Positions 1 to 13,483 of a stretch of DNA of 64,000 nt are shown piece by piece. Below the pieces are notes generated by a model. The model had not been told where the DNA came from, made no database searches, and saw only the letters and a program-made list of their open reading frames with translations. The stretch comes from Anarhynchus alexandrinus. Taxonomy: Eukaryota > Chordata > Aves > Charadriiformes > Charadriidae. Numbering within the stretch: position 1 is the stretch's first letter; every line of letters begins with the position of its first letter. Location of the stretch: NCBI GenBank assembly GCA_008711295.1, contig VUYV01000017.1, forward strand, positions 2,151,236 to 2,215,235, given 5' to 3'. The translations under genes and the position numbers were made by a program.

Positions 1-612
1 ACAGGCTGGAGAGGTGGGCCCAAGCCAACNNNNNNNNNNNNNNNNNNNNNNNNNNNNNNNNNNNNNNNNNNNNNNNNNNNNNNNNNNNNNNNNNNNNNNN
101 NNNNNNNNNNNNNNNNNNNNNNNNNNNNNNNNNNNNNNNNNNNNNNNNNNNNNNNNNNNNNNNNNNNNNNNNNNNNNNNNNNNNNNNNNNNNNNNNNNNN
201 NNNNNNNNNNNNNNNNNNNNNNNNNNNNNNNNNNNNNNNNNNNNNNNNNNNNNNNNNNNNNNNNNNNNNNNNNNNNNNNNNNNNNNNNNNNNNNNNNNNN
301 NNNNNNNNNNNNNNNNNNNNNNNNNNNNNNNNNNNNNNNNNNNNNNNNNNNNNNNNNNNNNNNNNNNNNNNNNNNNNNNNNNNNNNNNNNNNNNNNNNNN
401 NNNNNNNNNNNNNNNNNNNNNNNNNNNNNNNNNNNNNNNNNNNNNNNNNNNNNNNNNNNNNNTCCCTGGAGGTGTTCAAGGCCAGGCTGGACGTGGCCTT
501 GGGCAACCTGGTCTAGTGGGAGGTGTCCCTGCCTATGGCAGGGGGGTTGGAACTCGATGATCTTCAAGGTCCTTTCCAACCTAAACCATTCTATGATTCT
601 ATGATTCTATGA
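1..612 (+). mobile_element. CR1 LINE, 3' end on plus strand, interrupted by an assembly gap
   Basis: Bases 1-29 (CAGGCTGGAGAGGTGGGCC...) match the body of avian CR1, and 463-612 match its 3' end (CCCTGGAGGTGTTCAAGGCCAGGCTGG ... ) with the tail of ATTCTATG-like octamers ending at 612. The 433 N between them therefore replace CR1 sequence. The element extends left beyond the window. No reverse transcriptase reading frame can be judged. Confidence 0.92.
30..462. other. assembly gap (433 N)
   Basis: A run of N lies inside the CR1 element. Repeats of this type often break short-read assemblies. The true missing length is unknown. Confidence 0.99.
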
Positions 613-3600
613 AATACACTGTACACCACAGAGCCTACAATTGGGTATTAATAAACTTCCAATGATTTTAATTTCCCTAAATGCTTTCTTGTCACTGACT
701 TCGATTTCCAATTACTCAACTGAACAATACGGCAGATCTCCAATATCTACCACCTTGCTTTCAGGGTTGGAATGTAAACCAGTCCCACAGCTACAGCCAT
801 GATACAATGGTGTAATAAACAGTGAGAATGAGTAAAAATGATGAGAGTGTGAGGGTATGAGTGGTAACAGAAGATCTTTGTTTCAGCTGGAAACTAAAAT
901 ATAGGCTCCCCATTTCTTTCCTCCTGCTATTCCAAGCCTCTTCTTCCCCTTCAGATAAGGATCTTAGGAGACTTTCATACAAACACACGGCTTGCATTGG
1001 TGCCTTGCTGTTCTTAGATGGGACAGATAGTTCTTCTAACTTGCTTTCCTCCAGGAAGAATATTGTGCATCAGCTCAAGTGACCAGTCTAACTCATTGTA
1101 GGTTGATGTAGCCTTTTTTGTTTAATAGGATTAAGAGCTTCCATGAGGACAGAAAGGGAGAGGAAGAAAGTGATCTCATATCACCAGTTTAACCCACAGA
1201 TGATGAAGCCCCTTTTAATAGGTTAGCATTCTTTACAGCAAGATGAATGTAATCACAGTGGCACGTTGAATTCCAATTTAGATTACCACCTCCCATGGCC
1301 CATTTTATTTACTAAGGATTTCCAAATCACATATTTGCATATGAATATGGGGTGAGTGCTGCTATAGAAGCTGTAACAGCAATTCTCTATTACAAGAACT
1401 CCTTTCTGTCTTTCCAGGATTTTCATGGGTAATAATGTTTTTGCTACTGGCTAGCACAATGAAGCTGAAGTAAAGCCTTGGGTCAAGACCCATATCTTTA
1501 CAGGGTCAAATTGTTCTTTATCTAGCTCAGCATCTTTGACTGCCTGCACTGCTGCTCAGGCAGAAGAAGAAGGAAGTTTGCATGTCAGGAAGATTGCTTC
1601 CTATTGCAGCATGAATAACCCAACTGGTAGCAAGTTGGCTGTGTGCCATTCAAAATTGAACAGCCAAGTCATACTGGGTCAGGTTTGCACTTTAGCAGGG
1701 TTATGCTGTCGAGTCAGACACTGGCACAGGAGCATTTTCCGATCAGATTCTGCTCAGCCATGGGAGGAGGAAGAGAGAGCAAAGGAAATTTGGCGGTCAG
1801 AAACCTTGTTTTATCTTCTATTGTGAATAGCCAACTGGCAGCTGGTCAGGCATTCGAAGTTGAAAGGTCTAGTGGCACCTGTTTTAGGTACATCCCTTCC
1901 TCAGTTAATGGGCTGAAAGAGTAAGCATCAGGCAGCAGCCTCAACTGACAGCTAAAGCCATTTTCCATTTCAGCCATATGGTGGATTACATTGATCTGCA
2001 GGTTCTGCATGTACGCCCTGCCTATGGGCACACAGCTCAGGTTGATATACTCATCGCCGGTGGGTGATACAACTGGTGTCTTGGCTGTTAGGCCCAATCT
2101 GCTGCCCGTTAAAGACAGGGCACAGACCTGGAATGCTGCTCATACATGCTGAACTGGCTCCATGAAGTCCTCTGTACTCTCATATCTGTTACGATTGGTT
2201 TGTGGTAAAGTGAAAGTCAGTTCTGAAAGTCAATTCTATTTTCCTGTGGATCATGGTTTTAAAATTTACCCTTTTAGAAACAACATTCCTGAGATGGCTG
2301 AAGACAAGATAATTAAAACTTTCATTTAAAGGTGGAGAGTGCAATTGCATCTGCCATAAATAGGAAGCTACTGTTACTTTGTTCTTCAGCTGTACAGTTA
2401 GGGCAGCAAGGAGTTTTGCTCCATATTTTCATTCGGTCTTATAGACTGACTAACATAATGACCTACTGCTTCCCACCTGAAGAGAGAATGTGCCAGTTGT
2501 ATCTGCATAGAGGAAAGAATAAAAAACAAGCAAAAGGAAGAAAGAGTAGAAGGGACAAAAAGATTGCTAGAGAAGACATGGAGCACAGTCTGACGGCACT
2601 TAAGGCCAGTGATGCTATTCCTCCTCTCACAAAGGAGAGCTCTGTAATAACAAAATGTATACCCTAACAAAATATTATTTGGATTGTAAAGTCAAGTGCC
2701 CAAAGGTTGGCAGAAGACAAAGTAAAGATGGTGTGAGGAGGAGGGTTCTGACCAGGAGAGGAATGGGTTCGACTGCCTCCATTGGTGTGGAAACCAAGTC
2801 AACTCAGCCACTCAATGAGGGAGTTTCATCAGTGGGAGCAGTGAGGTGGAGAGAGGCAGTGAGGCTGTCCAGAGGGAAGAAACCCCATTTCTGCAGTGCT
2901 TGGAGGAAAAACCGAGGTTTTGATATGTAACTTTGCTTTAAAGGTGTTGTAAACCTGTAACTAAAAATGAGAAGAGGAGCATAAGGACTGGTTATCCTTG
3001 GCAGATGTTTTCTGGAGGTGCTAGGAGGAGGGCTTGTACCCTGCAGTGGTGAATGACCTCAGAAAATGGAGGCAGGCCTAAGTGCAGGGAGAAGCTAGAA
3101 GATGTGAAATACGCAACTGTGTCTCAGTTATGACTGCATGTTTCTCCCCTGATGAGCTCTGGGGCTGGTTTTCAACAAAGTTGGTTGCTCCCAAGAGCAT
3201 TCATACTCTCCTGAAAGGCACATTTCTTAAAATAATTACTGCCAATGCACAGAGCAGGTCAAAACAAACCCTGTCTCTTGCATCTACTCAGATTGAGCTT
3301 TATGAGAGAAAGTATAAGCAGTTACTCATGGTAGTGGTAAGGCACAGACGTAGTGTTGTCCATATTTGTACTCCTTTTGCATCGCTACCTCCCATCAGCA
3401 GGAGGCTGACCCCAGTGCCCCAACCTTGCTGTGGGCCACTGGGCAACCCTGGCAGCTGTGGTGTGGCCGCTTTGGCCCTGGGAGCCATTGGGTCCATTTG
3501 GAGCTTGTCACCCTCTAACATGGTGGGGAAAAGCTTCAGAGCTTTCCTGTAAAAGCGATTGCAATGGCTTGCACTCCCGAAGACCAAGCTGGAAAGCTTT

Positions 3601-6600
3601 TGCTCAGTAACCCGTTTGTAAAATGCAGTGATCAGGAGGTACCAGCCAAGGCCATGCCTTGGCTGGAGAGGACAGGGCTGTAGGGTGAGGGAGGTGTGGT
3701 TGCGGTGATGGCCTTGCCTCCAAGCATGCTCCTGCGTAACTGAATCAGGATATGACAGTACAATATAAGAAAAAAATAATGCAGAGTAGATATTTAATTA
3801 AATGTTTTTGGAGGGTTTTCAAGTTTGAACAGTTTAGGATAGCATTGTACCTGCTGGGCAACTAGGCCTTGTCTTCATGTTAACAACACAAAGAAGCTCT
3901 AAAATGAAAGAAATTTTAGGGATGTTTAATATACAGGTTGGAAGGTGTTTAGTATTGGTAAGATTACCTATTTCTTTATCAACCTAGATCTCCAAAATGA
4001 TTATGCTGTCTTTACCTGCTCCTCTAACTTTTTTTTTTCTATGACTCATGGCAATTCAGGTTGAGATTTTAAGGTCAAAAGTTGTAGACAGTAGAAAACA
4101 AAAAATTAAAATGGGGAAAATCTTCAGATGCACAAGCAAATGCTCCTATCCTTTACACAACACTGTAATTGAGGTGCTTGACTCGCAGAAAAAAGAAAGC
4201 TGCAGGTTATTTTTGGCTAAGGGATCTTCAACTGTGCACTTACAAACCACCATTTGCTGAACAAGAGCAAGTCTAGGTTTGCTTTATGAAGCTGTTGTTT
4301 TGGGATGATATGAACAGGGTGAGATGACCCTTCATATCCTGATTGGCAGGATTTTATGGTTACTGTCAATCCAAAGGGACTTTTTTCATGTGTCTTTGAA
4401 AGAACTCACATTTGGAAATGGCTGCATTATAAATATACTCTGTCTGACTAGACCGCTAATTCATGGGATATAAAGATAAAAGAGAGATTAACCATCTTTG
4501 TCCACTGTGAGTGAATCTGTATGTTCCATTGCCCGCTATTATTCACATACACAGTCTGTAATCTGAAAAGTGCAAACCCCGAAACACTGAAATATTTTTT
4601 TAAATTAATCTAAAAGTGTTTAAATCTGCATTTGCTTAGAAGCAAGGACTAATGTGCTGTACTTGTAGTGCTACCTCTTGAAAATGATACTAAGTGCATC
4701 TGGCTCTGACATTCTGTCTGTTTGTTTATCACATTGGGGTATTTTTTCTTTCAAGCATTTCATAAGAAAAGGACGGAGATGGCTCTGCAGCGGTAGTTCA
4801 GAGTAGATAACCATGAACACTTAGGGTCCCCTGTAGGAAGCTGATCCGTGGTCTATGCACCAGGGTCCTGAAGAGTTAATCAGAAAAAGTAAAATGGAAA
4901 AAAGAGGAAAATTTTTTAAAAATACAAAATAAAAAAGCAGAACGTAAGAGAATATAATTTGCTGGTTTGCCACCATCTGTCAAAAATTAATGCAAGTAAT
5001 CACTTGCACTTATTCTCCCCAGAATGCATGATAACATCTACACAAAAATTGTTTCTACGTGGAAGCCTAAAAATGCAGAACTAAAGCCTTGGGAAAATAA
5101 ACCTGGAAGTATGTGATTGTGAGAAACTGAGGAAGCAGGTCAAACCATCTGCAAGGTTATTAGGCTCCTGCAATGAGACTACAGGGGCAATGGAAATGAA
5201 AAAGCCCTGCATTATCCAACAGGGTGTGAGTAGTTGGGTGGTTTCATGCTGCACAGGGGTTGGATCTGCTAAAAAATTTCAGGCAGAAGGACCACTGACC
5301 TCACTGCTGAAATCAGGCGTGTTAGTGGATATCCTCATCAGTTGTTCGTTAGTGAAATGGGTGCAGCTATTTAAAAGGTATTTGTCCTACAGCTGCGTGT
5401 TACAGAAGAGTGAGTGGAACAGGCTGCATGAGCATGCCTCATCCCCTTCAGAGTGAAATTAGGCAAGTTTGATACACTTGGGGATTATATAATTAAAATG
5501 AACTAAATGCAGTGGAGTGGGTGACGTTCGCTCAATCCTGTTTCATGATCCATTCTGCTGGTTGGCTGTGGGGTGGTTGCCTCCCTCAGAGTAATAGTCA
5601 CAAGCATTTATAAGCTACTGTTGTCCTAAGCAACCCCGGACATTTCTGCCAGAAATATTTCAGAGTGGCATTAATTCTGCTGGTGTCCAGTCTCAATTGA
5701 TTGCTCATGTAAAGTCTACCTCATACAAGCCTTTTAGAACTTGCAATATAGTTAATCCCAGTTTAATAAAAATCTCATTAGGGGACAGCTTTTAATTTTT
5801 TTTCCCTTATATATTTCTTTCTAAGCTCCCAGGCAGTGTTTATATGTGAGTTTATCAGACCTATATCATCTTGGACCTGTCTAGTCTTGGTGCTGCTCTC
5901 ATAGACCTCCAAGATACATTGTACTAGACACAATCTTGTTTCAATCTTACTGTAACTTTCTTCGTGGCAAGACTTCACCATTGTTGTCAGTTTTCATTAC
6001 ACTTATGTGGCTGGCTGGAGGCTTGATTCTGTTTCTTGTACAAATGCTTTATATGTTGATTTAAAAAAATAATCTTGGCTTATGAAACAAATAAAAAAGA
6101 TCAAGAGCTAGTGTTTCTAGAAAACTCCTATAGCTTGCAGTAGAAAATGGCAAGCTCTGTAAAGAATTAAACAGCTTGCAGAATTCCCTGGCAAGATATC
6201 ACTCTGTACTGATAGATGTTTTTCTGGATTTATATCTGCCACTTATCTTGCTAAACTGTATTTCTTTTAGTGACATTTCTGTGATATCTTAACTGTCATC
6301 TTTATACTGTTCCCATCTCCATTAATTTTATAATAGCTCTCCACAGGGTTGAAACGCATTGCTTGTTTTCACACAACTCCATCATTCTCCTTTTACTGCA
6401 CCTCCTCTTTTAGTTGGCTATTCAGTGTCTTGATCATAATCTATTCTTTAACAATTTTTCATTCAGAACTGTGAGGGTACTTAAGTACTGAAAAAGGTAC
6501 AGCACAAACACACAATCCCAGTTCCAAAAACACAAGCCAATACTCTCCACTGATGTAAATTGAAAGAGGTCTGTTGAACAAAAATGCTCACACTACAAGA

Positions 6601-9600
6601 GATTTTTCAATCCAGGAAGTAATTCACTGAATGGGAATGGTGTCTGGCTCCATCCAAATTAAATCATTGATATGATTGGACTGGATATACAGTATTTTTT
6701 CAGACAGGGTAAACAGGATGATAGGACACCAGAAGGCTTATTCACCAAGAGGCTATTCTCTGTTCAGCTGTACTTTCGTTGCAGGCTGATCACTAGGGAA
6801 ATTTATGCTGTATGATTCAACACACCATCATATCGTATCTTGGAACAGCATTAGCAGTGATCCCTATTTAGTGTTTAATCATTTACAAGTGCTGAAATGA
6901 CTAACACCCTGCATGTGTTTTTAGATCAGATTTTTTGCATCATGAACCAGTGGGCAAAAACATTTAGCTGTGTCACACTACACAAACCATAGAGTGTATT
7001 AATGGGACCAATTTAGCAAGAGGTTGTGTATGCAGCCTTGTTACTTAAACTAGGATTTTAAACTGCTGAAGGTCTAACACACTGCTACTTGACAGTGACT
7101 TGCTCTTCTCAGAGATACCCCATACAATTTCTATCTAACTAAGGTTGTTTTTCCTTCTAATGATTCACCGCTTTTTGTCAGATCTTCGATATTAATTTGG
7201 CTGTGCCCTCGAAAATGCTTTAGATATATGGGGCCGTTTCACTACAGGCACAGAAAAGTCCCTGTGAACATCTGAGAGGAACTCTTTCTCTTTTACTTCA
7301 TTTCTGCTTGTTTGAAGATGTAAGCGAGCATAGCTCGGTTTTCAACAAAAACGAAAAGGAAATTTGTGAAAAGGATGAAACCTGTTTTTCTAAATTATAT
7401 TTTTGTGACTGGCAAAGGGGAAACTTTGAGATTCACTGATACTGAGTCACATGGGAATGAACTAGGTCACTCCCCAACATCTTTCCTCCTCCTCATGTAG
7501 AGGTAGCTTATAATCTTTATAGCTGTTGTTACCTGCAATCAAAACAGAAGGGAAAAAAAAGAAAATAAGAAAAACGGACAGCAAAAAAGGGTTAGTTCTA
7601 TTTTATTTAGCCACTTACATGTATTTCTAGTGTTTGTATAAACCTTCTTGCACTTTTTAAGGTACATACCTCTGAGAATTAGAAACTGAATCTCTCTGTT
7701 TTCTTTATTACTGGAGTTATTTTACAGCCAACATTCCAGGTCCTTTCTCTCTGTGCTGCAAATCAGCTTAAAATGTTCTCTCTGAAGTCTGTTGATGTCA
7801 ATTCCATTAGGATCTCATAAAACCAAACAAATCCAAGAGTTTACTCATCACATAAAAGTGATGCTTTCTATTAAAGAAAGAAACTCTGAGCTTCTGAGTT
7901 CAGAGTCTTCGGCTTATTCCTTAAGTTATAAAGGTATTCCTGCTTTCTTAACACCAATCTTATAACACGTTTGGGTAGTTTTTCCTGTCTTTTTACACGA
8001 TGCAGATATTTGAAACATCTTTAAGATAAGGATTACATCTTTCTTTTTTAGCTTGTCTGAGGCCAAGTTAACAAATGCCGTAATCATTCCAGAGCATTCT
8101 TCGTATCCTCAATGCAGTCAGTAATAATAAAGTGATGTCTCTGCATCAGAGGACCTGGTAGCTCTTTTGCCCTTGTCTTCTAACTCATCCTCCATCATTG
8201 ATTTAGGCTTCCCTTTACAAGGACCACTCTTCAGTGGTGCTGAGTGAAGTATGACCTTGTCAGACCAGCCCCGTGCATTTACTATATAAACCAGCTACAG
8301 CACCAAGAACTCCAGATCCATTTCAATACAAAGTACAGCAGCTTCTCCAGTACATATTTATTTGCTTAAATTAATACAATACCTAATAAATGCTTTTATT
8401 ATTGAGATAGAAAGCCAGAAACTAGATATTCACAGAGAGTTGGCCCATTTCTTGAGTTGGGGCTTTAAATAGGAACCTGGTGTTCTCTATGAAATATACA
8501 CCACATTATTTGCAAAATCTGTTAGGAGTACAAAATGTTAGCTCTGTTACATCTTGTTCAGCTAAGCAGACACAACTTACTTTCAAAACTGTTAATAATT
8601 ATTAAAAACTTCTTGGAATAATAAATATAGTACTTATATTACTTCTTAACTGTACACTCGTAACAGCAGAGTCCAGCAGCACCATATGAAGAGAGAAATC
8701 AGAGAATAGCTTGTAGACCAACACAGAGTCGTAAAAAGGTGGGTTCAGTAGCATTACTTGGTCTTTCCAGTAACTTGTTTTATAGGACACAGCACAGGAT
8801 AAATTCTGTAATAATATTATCGTAAAGTGTTTAATCCTTTGAGCTGCTGAACACAGAGCACCCGTCTTTACCCTCAAACACTGGAGGCTGCCTGGCAGCC
8901 AGGAGAACTCAGGTTCACAAGGAGATGGCTGAGTTCTTGTGGTCAGACTCAGAACAGCTTGTTCCAGGGTTGCCTACAACTTCACTTTCTCAGTAAGTAA
9001 GTTGTATTTCTTTACCCTCAAGTTTTACTAACCCAACTTTTCATCCACCTACTCTGCTCTATGCAGTGTCTTGCAGAATTCTCCCTGCTGCCCTTAACAG
9101 CAGAAAAGCCTCTGATTTAACAAACCACGCGCCTTCACTTGCCCAGACTCATTATGGTGTGGCCAATTTACCTTTCCTCAGCATGGCTTCTTGAAACATC
9201 TCAGTTTGTATGAGTTCGGAAAGCATATAAGTTGTATAAGCTTGTGGCCACTCTTATTTGCTCTGCTGCTCTCCAAGAGGATGAATTTAGGCTTCATATA
9301 ATAATGCAGGGAAATGGTATGGATGTAATTTAACACAGAGGCGGTGGAGACGAGGCTTTAATTTCATGTGTTGCCACAAGTTGAAAATTCAAATAGCAGA
9401 GAAGAGTCAGATAAATGTGTTGGTTTGGGTTTTTTTCCCATGACATAGCAAGAAGAAAGTAGATAAACTCAGATTACGAAGAAGGAAAAAAAGAAAATAT
9501 ATCCCCAACTGTCTAGGACAGACACAATATCTCTACAGGACTTCTGAGCTTCTATTCAAAGCAAAACAAGGAAGCTAATCCCTCAAAAGTTAGAAATGGG

Positions 9601-12600
9601 AAATAGCTTCATTATGAGAGCAAATTTTTATAAAGCATTTTCAAAGCTATTAAAAAGCAAAGGCTGTTACTGTCTGTTCCCAAAACGGTGCCAATGTAAA
9701 TAGCGTGAAAATAACTTATGTTTGAAAAGCAAGGTGCTTGACAATGAAGGCTGTTATTTCACTTTTAATTTGTCCCTTGGGGCCTCTTTGCAACAAGTTT
9801 CTTAGACCCAGCTGCATTACGTTCTGCAGTAGAGGGGACTATCATCTCCTAATCTCTTTGCTTGGGTCACTTGACATTGTCTCCTTATCTCAGTAATAGT
9901 TTTGTTTGCAATTCCTCTGAATGGTGACTTACAGTTTTAGATGAGTTCTTTACTATTCTGACATGAATTAGGCTTGGGCGTTTGTGAATTATCTTAGTGT
10001 TGACTATGCGACTGGGCACAGTCTCAAGGCCTCATTGTAATGGAATATTCTCCGCTTTCTAGGAAGAATGTAAGAAAAGGGGTTCATGTTACAAATTATT
10101 CCCAAATAGCATTGCCATTCTGGGGACTTCTACTCCTTTCCACCTGTTTGTACGTGGCTGGCAGTTGCTTTTGCTCCAATGAGAAGTGGGATTTTAGAAG
10201 TCGATAAATTGGCTGCGGTGATGGTGTTGTTGAAAGTGTTTGGGTTAACTGTTCAGACAACCCAGAACTGTTTCCAATGATTTCTTTTCCTAAGGACACA
10301 TCTGGCACTTTACCTCATGAGGTCTGTAAGGAACCTCTGGACTGCATAGTTCCAGTAGACATAATTTTTGTGGTTATGATGTTATCTACTGGGAACTGAG
10401 CTCTGCTGAAAATGTCTCCTTTGCTCCATTTGCCTGGAGTGCTCTTGATATGCAATCGTTTGTTTCTTCATAGGGATTGTCTAGCTGTCCCATAGCACTC
10501 TCCAATGCACAGGCAACAGGGCTTTGCAATGGACGGACTGCACGTCTTTCTACTTTACCCACCACAGAAGCGAAGGGACTTGCTCAGTTCAACTCATCTA
10601 CGTGATCACCATTGTAGAAATTGCAACCAGGTTCCTGATTCCTTGCTTATTCCTCTTATCATAGGAACTAATAAGGCTGCAAAGGTGGAGCAGACTGGTC
10701 TTGAATCATGCACAGCTGGAAACTATACCACCTTGAGAGAGACATTTCTAAGAGTCAGTGGCTCCCAGCTCTTGGCTGTAAGTATTCTCAAATAGGAGCT
10801 TTTGTCTGGCAGAGACAAAATATTGCAAAGAAGGTATCCGAAGCACTTGTTCCAATTTCTAAGAGACAATATCCTAGAACACGCTGAATTTCTACCTGAT
10901 CATTTCCCCTCTAGTCTAAGAAATACACATTACTCTGAAAATTTTCTGATTCTTCTGCTTGACCACAATGTCTTCCTTGAAAGAAAGATGGCTCCTTTTT
11001 CAAGAGGAGTTATCTTGCAGTGGAAGCAAGGAAGTTGAATGTATATGATAAAACAGTTCATCACTGAAAAAACATGGCTATGTACCTCTGAAATTTTGAA
11101 AGAAATCAGTAATTCCAGGCCAAAAGTGACCTACATTCCACTTCAATTTGGTGCACCCTTTTTACTTTAAAAAATATGCATATTAGCTGTAGAGTTAATT
11201 ACACTTAAGAGTCATCCATATGTTACAGCTTCTTTTATCAAAAGCTTTTTCTGCTCTTCGTTCAAAATCTTTATTATGTCATGTTCAAGCCCTGAAAAAC
11301 AAAACCAACTTCTGCAACCTCAGACTACACAAATCCAGTTTTATATGATGAATAAGGGCTGCTGCCCTGTGAGCGTTGATTAACTGGTAGGCTTGAGAAT
11401 TATTAGTTCTCTAAGGTGAGTGGTTTCTTATAATGGCAGAGAGCTGCAGCTACATGGCTCTAGCCTTAGCAAGCCATAAGTATATGACTATATTGAATTA
11501 TTACTTGCTATATATAGAGCTTGATAGCAAGGTATTTCAAATCAAGAACTTGGCAGGTAAGTGAAGAAGGTAGTAATATTTGGAAAAGAGGTACCATATA
11601 TGTAGATTTTAATATTTTGAGCTGGGATGTCAGAATGACATAGGACTAATTAAATCTTTATTTCCTTATAAGCAATAGGATGGTATGGGGCTGTTTTTCA
11701 TCTATCTTGAAGATACAGGAATCAAGGTGCTGGTCAAACTATTCATGCAATTAATGGAATGTGCTTAATGGAATGTGCTTTTAGCATCTTTGTTATGAAA
11801 ATATAATTGCAAGGGAATCAGAGAATGAGAAGTTGGGAATGACTCTGTAAAAAGAGTGCAAGTGGAATTCTTCTGAAAGGCCTGGAGCTTACTAGTCAAG
11901 CCATGTTGATAAGGGAAAATTTCTAACAACTCCAACAAGAGGAAATCCAAAACCAGTTTTCCTTTGTGAGGTACTGCTTGCCCTGTAAGGGCTCTTTTCT
12001 GGCATACTTTCTAAAATAAAATCTGATCAGACCTGTGTATTTCAAAATCATCCTTGCTAGCCAAGATAAACTGAAGAGATAAATGGCAAAATTGCATCAT
12101 TTTCTCAGTGAAATTACTCTTATTGCTTTATGTGTAATTACAGCAAGACTTGCAAATGCTACATGCTGCTGCTGCTTGTTATATGTATTGGTCTGAACAG
12201 ACAGTAGAACAAAATGTCAACACAGTCCACACTATTTCACTTGAAGAATTGCTGAATACTCCCATACTGACTGAAACAGTAAAGCACAAACGTCCCTTGT
12301 GCCAGAGGAAAAGCTTCTGTGGCTGTAATAAATTACAGTCCTTTCAAAGCTTTACAGAGCTGCCTTTCACTATCTCACAAGTCATTAGCATTTCTTCTTA
12401 AATTGTTTCCCATTTCTCATTTTAAGTGGTTGAACTAACAGTCACTTCAGTATATGAAAGTATTTGGACTGTGTTAGTTCTAAGAGTAACAGCACTTTCA
12501 TGCATACCATGTTTAATAGTACTCTTGCTTATACTGTGAAATACTTAGTATTTTCAGATTTTTTTTTGAGACGTATGGTTAGAAGTGTTCATATATGTTT

Positions 12601-12790
12601 AGTCAGATAATAAATCAAATGCTAAAGTATGTTGGTTTTTGATAGCTGGAAAATTGCTTATAAGTCTCTACCCCAGATAAACGAAAATAAACTTCTGTAC
12701 CCACTCCATTGTCTGCTTATACATCAAATGGATAAGTATAAAAATGCTATTGTTCAATATCTATTGCATTTCTTGGTGACCTTGGACTGC
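613..12790. other. 3' flank of ZNF366; no recognisable gene
   Basis: AT-rich sequence with stop codons in all frames every few hundred bases. Short open frames here, up to 156 codons at 3082-3552, show no family resemblance, no splice-site context and no conserved motif. In mammals PTCD2 lies on this side of ZNF366 in convergent orientation, but I could not recognise any PTCD2 exon. Small items: T8-T10 runs near 4030, and a perfect 14-bp tandem pair at 11751-11778. Confidence 0.7.
11751..11778. repeat. perfect 14-bp tandem duplication
   Basis: TTAATGGAATGTGC occurs twice head to tail with no mismatch. It lies in non-coding flank and is likely a recent slippage or duplication event. Confidence 0.9.
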
Positions 12791-12851
12791 TTTATTCTTT
12801 TAATGTATGTGTTTTACCTTAAATTATTTTTATTAATTTGGCTTGTTTATT
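12791..12851 (-). terminator. ZNF366: candidate ZNF366 poly(A) signals
   Basis: Within about 160 nt after the ZNF366 stop codon the minus strand carries AATAAA at 12851-12846, 12834-12829 and 12796-12791, plus the variant ATTAAA at 12804-12799. The sequence is very AT-rich, so such hexamers are expected by chance. The real 3' UTR may be longer, as it is in mammals. Which signal is used, if any, cannot be told from sequence alone. Confidence 0.3.
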
Positions 12852-12947
12852 TCTAAAGACTACTACAAACTTCCAGGCTTTGGTAAATTCTAGTTCATGT
12901 TAAAAGCTATCTGGTTCCCATTTTCCAGCTGTTTTAAAATGTCCTTT

Positions 12948-13483
12948 TTAAATGCCTATAAGCATTGCTTGTTTTTCCATTTTTCTTTCCAGCAATTCTT
13001 TCAAACTCTTGTTCCTGTGCTTGAAATACAAGTAATCAGAGAGAGAGTGGCCAAGTCTGGCCTTTTCAAAGGATCTAAAGCTGAGGTGTTCTTTGTTGTT
13101 CGCAAGGTCTCTCTCCCCTTGGCTCTCCTGTTTGTCTGAATTTCCTCTTCTCTTCTCCAGTCCTCCCTCACTTAGCACTTCTTCCTTCTCGTTGCAGTAG
13201 GACTCTTTGAAGTCGTTCATCTTGCACTCAGATTTGCCAGACAGATCTTGAACCACGTACAGCTTGTTGTCATCATGGTGGTACATGGCAGGGCTGTACC
13301 GCTCTGCCTCATAGCAGTTGTCTTCCTCTTCTTCCTGGCATGAGCTTCCCTTGGCACTCTCTCCATCCGAATGAAATGAAATTCCCTTTCCTTGGCTTTT
13401 CTGGGAAAGATCAAAGGGCTCTTCCTGTTCCAAACTTCTCAAAACATTTGTCTGGGACAGAGCAATTCTTCCTCTTCCAAAAC
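12948..13483 (-). CDS. ZNF366: ZNF366 coding exon 4 (residues 556-733): CtBP-motif C-terminal tail and stop
   Basis: The exon starts at 13483 after a pyrimidine-rich tract ending in CAACAAG, and completes the split Gly556. It runs FGRGRIALSQTNVLRSLEQ into PFDLS at 578-582, a textbook CtBP-binding motif. Then follow an acidic run (606-610), VQDLS at 633-637 where mammals have, as I recall, PEDLS, a Glu/Lys-rich stretch, and the conserved block SDYLYFKHRNKSLKELLERK ending LIGI. The stop TAA is at 12950-12948. No finger lies in this exon; it is the corepressor-recruiting tail. The middle part (585-690) is clearly the most diverged from mammals, with small length changes. Confidence 0.94.

Noticed and set aside
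14..604. Open frame running through the N gap
   Set aside because: Its length is created by the N run; the real bases are CR1 3' sequence.
3082..3552. 156-codon plus-strand frame with an overlapping minus-strand frame
   Set aside because: No domain, low-complexity composition and equal openness on both strands; no splice context or similarity I can recognise.
613..12790. Expected neighbouring gene PTCD2
   Set aside because: Gene order in mammals suggested it, but no exon with recognisable PTCD2 protein sequence was found.
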